DNA of 64,000 nucleotides, from assembly GCF_000379685.1 (NCBI RefSeq), contig NZ_KB903254.1, positions 140,567-204,566 of the forward strand. Reading direction: 5' to 3'. This DNA is from Catelliglobosispora koreensis DSM 44566. Lineage in GTDB: Bacteria; Actinomycetota; Actinomycetes; Mycobacteriales; Micromonosporaceae. The notes under the pieces are model-generated. The model was not told the origin of the DNA. It ran no database searches and worked only from the letters and a program-made list of their open reading frames with translations. Both the position numbers and the translations under genes were made by a program. Positions 61,283 to 64,000 of this stretch are shown in pieces. Positions within the stretch are counted from its first letter, which is position 1. Every line of letters starts with the position of its first letter.

Positions 61283-63614
61283 GATCTTCTTTCTCGTCCT
61301 GCTCACCGGCAGGCGCCGCTTCACCGGTGTCCTTGCCACCGTCGTCGCCGGCTACCTCGCCGTCGCTGTCGTCCTCTTCGTCCTCTTCGTCCTCTTCGTC
61401 GTCCTCGTCGTCCTCAAGGTCGTCATTGTCCTCGTCCTCAAGGTCGTCGTCTTCCTCTTCGTCATCATCGTCATCATCGTCGTCGTCGAGGTCGTCGTCT
61501 TCTTCGTCGTCGAGGTCTTCATCGCGGTCGTCAGCGCCCTCACGGTCACTGCCGCCCTCTTCGCCCTCTTCGTTGTCGTCTTCGTCGTCCTCGTCTTCGA
61601 TCTCGATGCCGTCCATCTCCAGAAGACGTTCTGCCGCATCGGTAACGCCCTCGGCGTCAACTTCGGCCGCCTTGCTGAACCACTCGCGAGCTTCCTCGGT
61701 GCGGCCAGCTTCCAGCAACGCGTCGGCATAGGCGTAACGCAGACGCGGCGCCCATTCCTCTTCCGAGTCAATGGAAAGCTCACGGATCTGCAGCATCGCA
61801 GCGGCAGCGTCGTGCTGGCCCATGTCACCACGGGCTCCGGCCGCGACGATAAGCAGCTCAAGCGCTTCCGGACGGCTCAGTTTCTCGCGCTCAGCACCCC
61901 GGAACAGGTCGATCGCCTTCTCTGGGCGGCCAAGCGCGCGTTCACAGTCGGCGAGTACGGCCAGGTGTGTCTGGCGGCCCGTCATCCGGTGATACGTGCG
62001 CAGTTCACTGATCGCCGTAGCCCACTCACCCGCGTGGTAGGCCGCGAGACCGGCGGCTTCCCGGACCGCGCTAATGCGCGATGCCAGGCGACGTGCCGCT
62101 ACCGCGTGCTCAAGTGCCTTCTCCGGTTCCTCATCGAGGTAGCGTCCGGTGGCCACGAGATGCCGGGCGACCGCGTCAGCGACGGGGCGCGCCAGAGCGT
62201 TCAGTTCAGCACGAACAGCCGAGTCGAGCTGCTCCGCGCGAATGTCATCGGCCAGCTCCGGTCCGGCTTGGAACAAAGGCTTGTCCTCACCAGAATCGAA
62301 CCTCGCCGGACGACGGTCGTCACGCTGCTGGTAGCCGCCACGGTCATCGCGACGCGGCGCACGGTCGTCCCTGCGTGGGAAGCCACCGCCTTCACGGGAA
62401 CCACCACGGTCGTCACGACGTGGGTAACCGCCCCGGTCATCACGCTTCTGGAAGCCGCTGCCACCACGGTCATCGCGACGGGCGAAACCGCCACCCTCAC
62501 GCGGTGCACGGTCGTCACGGCGAGCGAAGCCGCCGCCTTCGCGGGAACCGCCACGGTCATCGCGGCGAGCAAACCCGCCACCCTCACGCGGTGCACGGTC
62601 GTCGCGACGGGCGAAACCGCCACCCTCACGCGAACCACGGTCATCCCTGCGCGGGAAACCGCCACCGCCTTCGCGCGAACCACCGCGATCGTCACGACGC
62701 TGGAAGCTGCTGCCACCACGGTCATCGCGACGCTGGAAACTGCTGCCACCCTCACGGGATCCGCCGCGGTCGTCACGACGCGGGTAACCGCCCCGGTCAT
62801 CACGCTTCTGGAAGCCGCTGCCACCACGGTCATCACGACGCGGGAAGCTACCGCCCTCACGCGATCCACCACGGTCGTCACGACGGGCGAAGCCGCCACC
62901 TTCACGTGGCGCACGGTCATCCCTGCGTGGGAAACCGCCACCTTCGCGGGATCCACCGCGATCGTCACGACGCGGGTAACCGCCCCGATCGTCACGGCGC
63001 TGGAAGCCGCTGCCACCCTCACGGGAACCGCCGCGGTCGTCACGACGCGGGAATCCACCCCGGTCATCGCGGCGCTGGAAACTGCCGCCCTCACGTGACC
63101 CACCACGGTCATCACGACGCTCAAAGCCGCCCTCACGGCGGACACCCCCGCGATCATCGCGGCGCTGGAAACGGTCCTCACGCGGTCCACCCCGGTCATC
63201 ACGACGGGGGAAGCCGCCCCGATCGTCCCGGCCCTGGAACCCACCTCGGTCATCCCGGCGATCATCGCGCCGGTCCCGGTCAAATCCTCGGTCGTCGCGT
63301 CCCTGCGCTACGCCCCGGTCATCACGGCGCGGAAAACCACCACGGTCATCGCGCTTCTGGAAGCCGCCGCCCTCGCGACGCTCCCCGCGGAAACTTCCGC
63401 CCTCGCTGCCAGTGCGGCGGAAACCCTGCCGCTCGCCCGTCCCACGTGGACGGTCGTATCCTCCATCAAAACCGCGTGCCCGGTCGCCATCCCGGCGAAA
63501 ACCCTCACGCTTCCCATGCGAGCGGTCATAGCCGCCTCGCTCCGAATTACCCTGCGCGCCGCCATCCCGGCGACCGCGTTCTGAACCGTTATCCGTGGCA
63601 CTCACGGAGTACAT
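61272..63614 (-). CDS. TPR protein with RDDRGG-repeat N-terminus and poly-acidic C-terminus
   Basis: 780 residues in three parts. Residues 1-435 are Arg/Gly/Asp-rich, with about 30 RDDR units (RRDDRGG followed by F/Y/S or PREGG). Residues 440-655 form a helical TPR domain (ALEHAVAARRLASRISAVREA, RTYHRMTGRQTHLAVLADCERAL, YADALLEAGRTEEAREWFSKAAE). Residues 670-780 are almost pure Asp/Glu. The net charges of the ends oppose each other. Such RGG-like segments bind RNA or drive condensates in other proteins. It lies 96 nt from the 5S gene, on the same strand. Whether it is translated at high level is unknown. Confidence 0.8.
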   Translation of the reverse strand: MYSVSATDNGSERGRRDGGAQGNSERGGYDRSHGKREGFRRDGDRARGFDGGYDRPRGTGERQGFRRTGSEGGSFRGERREGGGFQKRDDRGGFPRRDDRGVAQGRDDRGFDRDRRDDRRDDRGGFQGRDDRGGFPRRDDRGGPREDRFQRRDDRGGVRREGGFERRDDRGGSREGGSFQRRDDRGGFPRRDDRGGSREGGSGFQRRDDRGGYPRRDDRGGSREGGGFPRRDDRAPREGGGFARRDDRGGSREGGSFPRRDDRGGSGFQKRDDRGGYPRRDDRGGSREGGSSFQRRDDRGGSSFQRRDDRGGSREGGGGFPRRDDRGSREGGGFARRDDRAPREGGGFARRDDRGGSREGGGFARRDDRAPREGGGFARRDDRGGSGFQKRDDRGGYPRRDDRGGSREGGGFPRRDDRAPRRDDRGGYQQRDDRRPARFDSGEDKPLFQAGPELADDIRAEQLDSAVRAELNALARPVADAVARHLVATGRYLDEEPEKALEHAVAARRLASRISAVREAAGLAAYHAGEWATAISELRTYHRMTGRQTHLAVLADCERALGRPEKAIDLFRGAEREKLSRPEALELLIVAAGARGDMGQHDAAAAMLQIRELSIDSEEEWAPRLRYAYADALLEAGRTEEAREWFSKAAEVDAEGVTDAAERLLEMDGIEIEDEDDEDDNEEGEEGGSDREGADDRDEDLDDEEDDDLDDDDDDDDDEEEDDDLEDEDNDDLEDDEDDEEDEEDEEDDSDGEVAGDDGGKDTGEAAPAGEQDEKEDRAR
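62310..63356 (-). repeat. Tandem DNA repeat encoding RDDRGG units
   Basis: A roughly 24-36-bp degenerate unit (core plus strand: cggtcatcacgacg) recurs about 30 times and encodes RRDDRGG with variable linkers such as SREGGSF, APREGGGF and YP. Copies differ at third positions, so the protein repeat is conserved more strongly than the DNA repeat. Long open frames on the opposite strand over this region are compositional artefacts. Confidence 0.85.
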
Positions 63615-63663
63615 CCTTCCCTATAGCACGGAAGCCACGCGGCATAACCGTGCCTAAATGCAA

Positions 63664-63699
63664 CACGAGGGCCGTCCCCAAACCGGGGAGGCCCTCGTG
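63664..63699 (-). terminator. Strong rRNA-operon hairpin terminator
   Basis: CACGAGGGCC (63664-63673) pairs with GGCCCTCGTG (63690-63699), extended inside by TCCCC (63675-63679) and GGGGA (63685-63689), making a nearly continuous 15-bp stem. It lies 12 nt beyond the 3' end of 5S and before the TPR gene. Confidence 0.85.
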
Positions 63700-63710
63700 C
63701 GAATGTTTGT

Positions 63711-63827
63711 CCGGCGGTGTCCTACTCTCCCACACCATCGCTAGTGCAGTACCATCGGCGCTGGCAGGCTTAGCTTCCAGGTTCGGAATGTGGCTGGGCG
63801 TTTCCCTGCCGCTATAACCGCCGAAAC
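63711..63827 (-). rRNA. rrf: 5S ribosomal RNA
   Basis: Reading the minus strand, the RNA starts GTTTCGGCGGTTATAGCGGC (63827 down) and ends GTAGGACACCGCCGG (63711). The two ends pair (CGGCGGT with ACCGCCG), the loop-C region CATTCCGAACCTGG and the conserved GATGGTA are present, and the length is about 117 nt. It is separated from 23S by about 98 nt of spacer (63828-63925). Confidence 0.95.
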
Positions 63828-63925
63828 TCTATGAACTTGCTGTTTCCCTTTTGCGGGGGTTGTTTGCAAGTTGTGATGTGCAAAGTGGACGCGTGCAGGG
63901 CATATGTTTTCTGCTGTGGTGTGTT

Positions 63926-64000
63926 GAAGTCCTCGGCCGGTTAGTACCAGTCACCTGAACCCATTGCTGGGCTTACAGTTCTGGCCTATCTACCCAGTGG
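63926..64000 (-). rRNA. rrl: 23S ribosomal RNA, 3' end (partial)
   Basis: The minus strand reads CCACTGGGTAGATAGGCC (from 64000) to GGCCGAGGACTTC (63926), containing the conserved 3'-terminal GGTTCAGGTGACTGGTACT and CTAACCGGCCGAGG. The gene continues beyond the window. Its 3' boundary is approximate. The spacer 63828-63925 shows no tRNA. Confidence 0.95.

Noticed and set aside
62310..63356. CRISPR-like regular repetition
   Set aside because: The repeats are degenerate at third codon positions, lack unique spacers of constant length and encode a continuous protein.
62081..63817. A 578-residue open frame on the plus strand over the RDDRGG repeat region (His/Arg-rich)
   Set aside because: It is the antisense of a repetitive, GC-rich coding region; the translated product is low-complexity and mirrors the repeat. 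The minus-strand frame has the TPR domain and operon overlaps.
63828..63925. Possible tRNA in the 23S-5S spacer
   Set aside because: No cloverleaf, TTCRA or acceptor pairing was visible in the 98 nt.

Overview
This 64 kb window comes from a high-GC (roughly 65% by eye) actinobacterium. The evidence is the run of actinobacterial signature genes: tlyA, nadK, recN, steA, steB, pyrG, ald, parA, scpA, scpB, rluB, cmk and der on one strand, a DnaE2/ImuA'/ImuB mutasome, an IdeR/DmdR-type iron box, GTG starts and many 4-nt start/stop overlaps. Gene content and codon style fit Pseudonocardiales or a relative, but nothing seen here fixes the genus. The right edge carries a 5S gene and the 3' end of a 23S gene, both on the minus strand. 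The left edge cuts dnaE2.

Layout, left to right. (1) 1-14.6 kb is accessory and stress DNA. It holds dnaE2 (cut), a decayed DUF2207-like gene, a family-39-type glycosyltransferase, an orphan membrane protein, an operon of three related membrane-anchored proteins, a PIG-L deacetylase, imuB, a secreted protein, an ArsR-type regulator, a DUF1905 protein, two related coiled-coil proteins and imuA'. Each of the three mutasome genes has a LexA-like GAAC-N4-GTTC box at its 5' end, although they lie 12 kb apart. (2) 14.6-20.7 kb is a ferric-iron-type ABC operon (binding protein, permease, ATPase) behind two tandem iron boxes. An 812-residue adenylation-carrier-acyltransferase fusion is translationally coupled to its end. 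(3) 20.8-26.7 kb has a secreted three-repeat protein, a SigE-family ECF sigma factor with a large membrane partner, a lipoprotein, pyrE, a sugar/antibiotic kinase homologue and a membrane protein.

(4) 26.7-31.3 kb is cmk-der followed by a type III polyketide synthase, methyltransferase and flavoprotein set like srsABC of phenolic-lipid biosynthesis. (5) 31.4-35.2 kb has a two-gene AbiEii-type nucleotidyltransferase cassette, a cytochrome P450, a small membrane protein and a streptogrisin-like protease. (6) 35.3-40.9 kb is an ABC exporter-glycoside hydrolase-SKI2-like helicase operon. (7) 40.9-48.4 kb is the chromosome-segregation and housekeeping block rluB, scpB, scpA, parA, ald, a NUDIX hydrolase and pyrG. 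(8) 48.4-56.3 kb is an envelope cassette: steA, steB, a divergent MraY/WecA-like protein, a MurJ-like flippase, a GT4 glycosyltransferase and a large membrane protein with a phosphatase-like ectodomain. (9) 56.3-63.6 kb is recN, nadK, tlyA, a 55-residue ORF, a phasin-like protein with a histone-H1-like tail, a HAD hydrolase and a TPR protein flanked by an RDDRGG-repeat region and a poly-acidic tail, directly downstream of the rRNA operon.

Most of 26.7-63.6 kb is on the minus strand, in long runs with overlapping genes. The most promising items for new biology are the steAB-linked envelope cassette, the iron-operon acyl-activating fusion, the possible SOS-linked coiled-coil pair after imuA', the amphoteric TPR protein next to the rRNA genes, and an over-represented interrupted palindrome (GTCCA-N3-TGGAC) spread through coding sequence. 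No gene-free stretch longer than about 200 bases was found.
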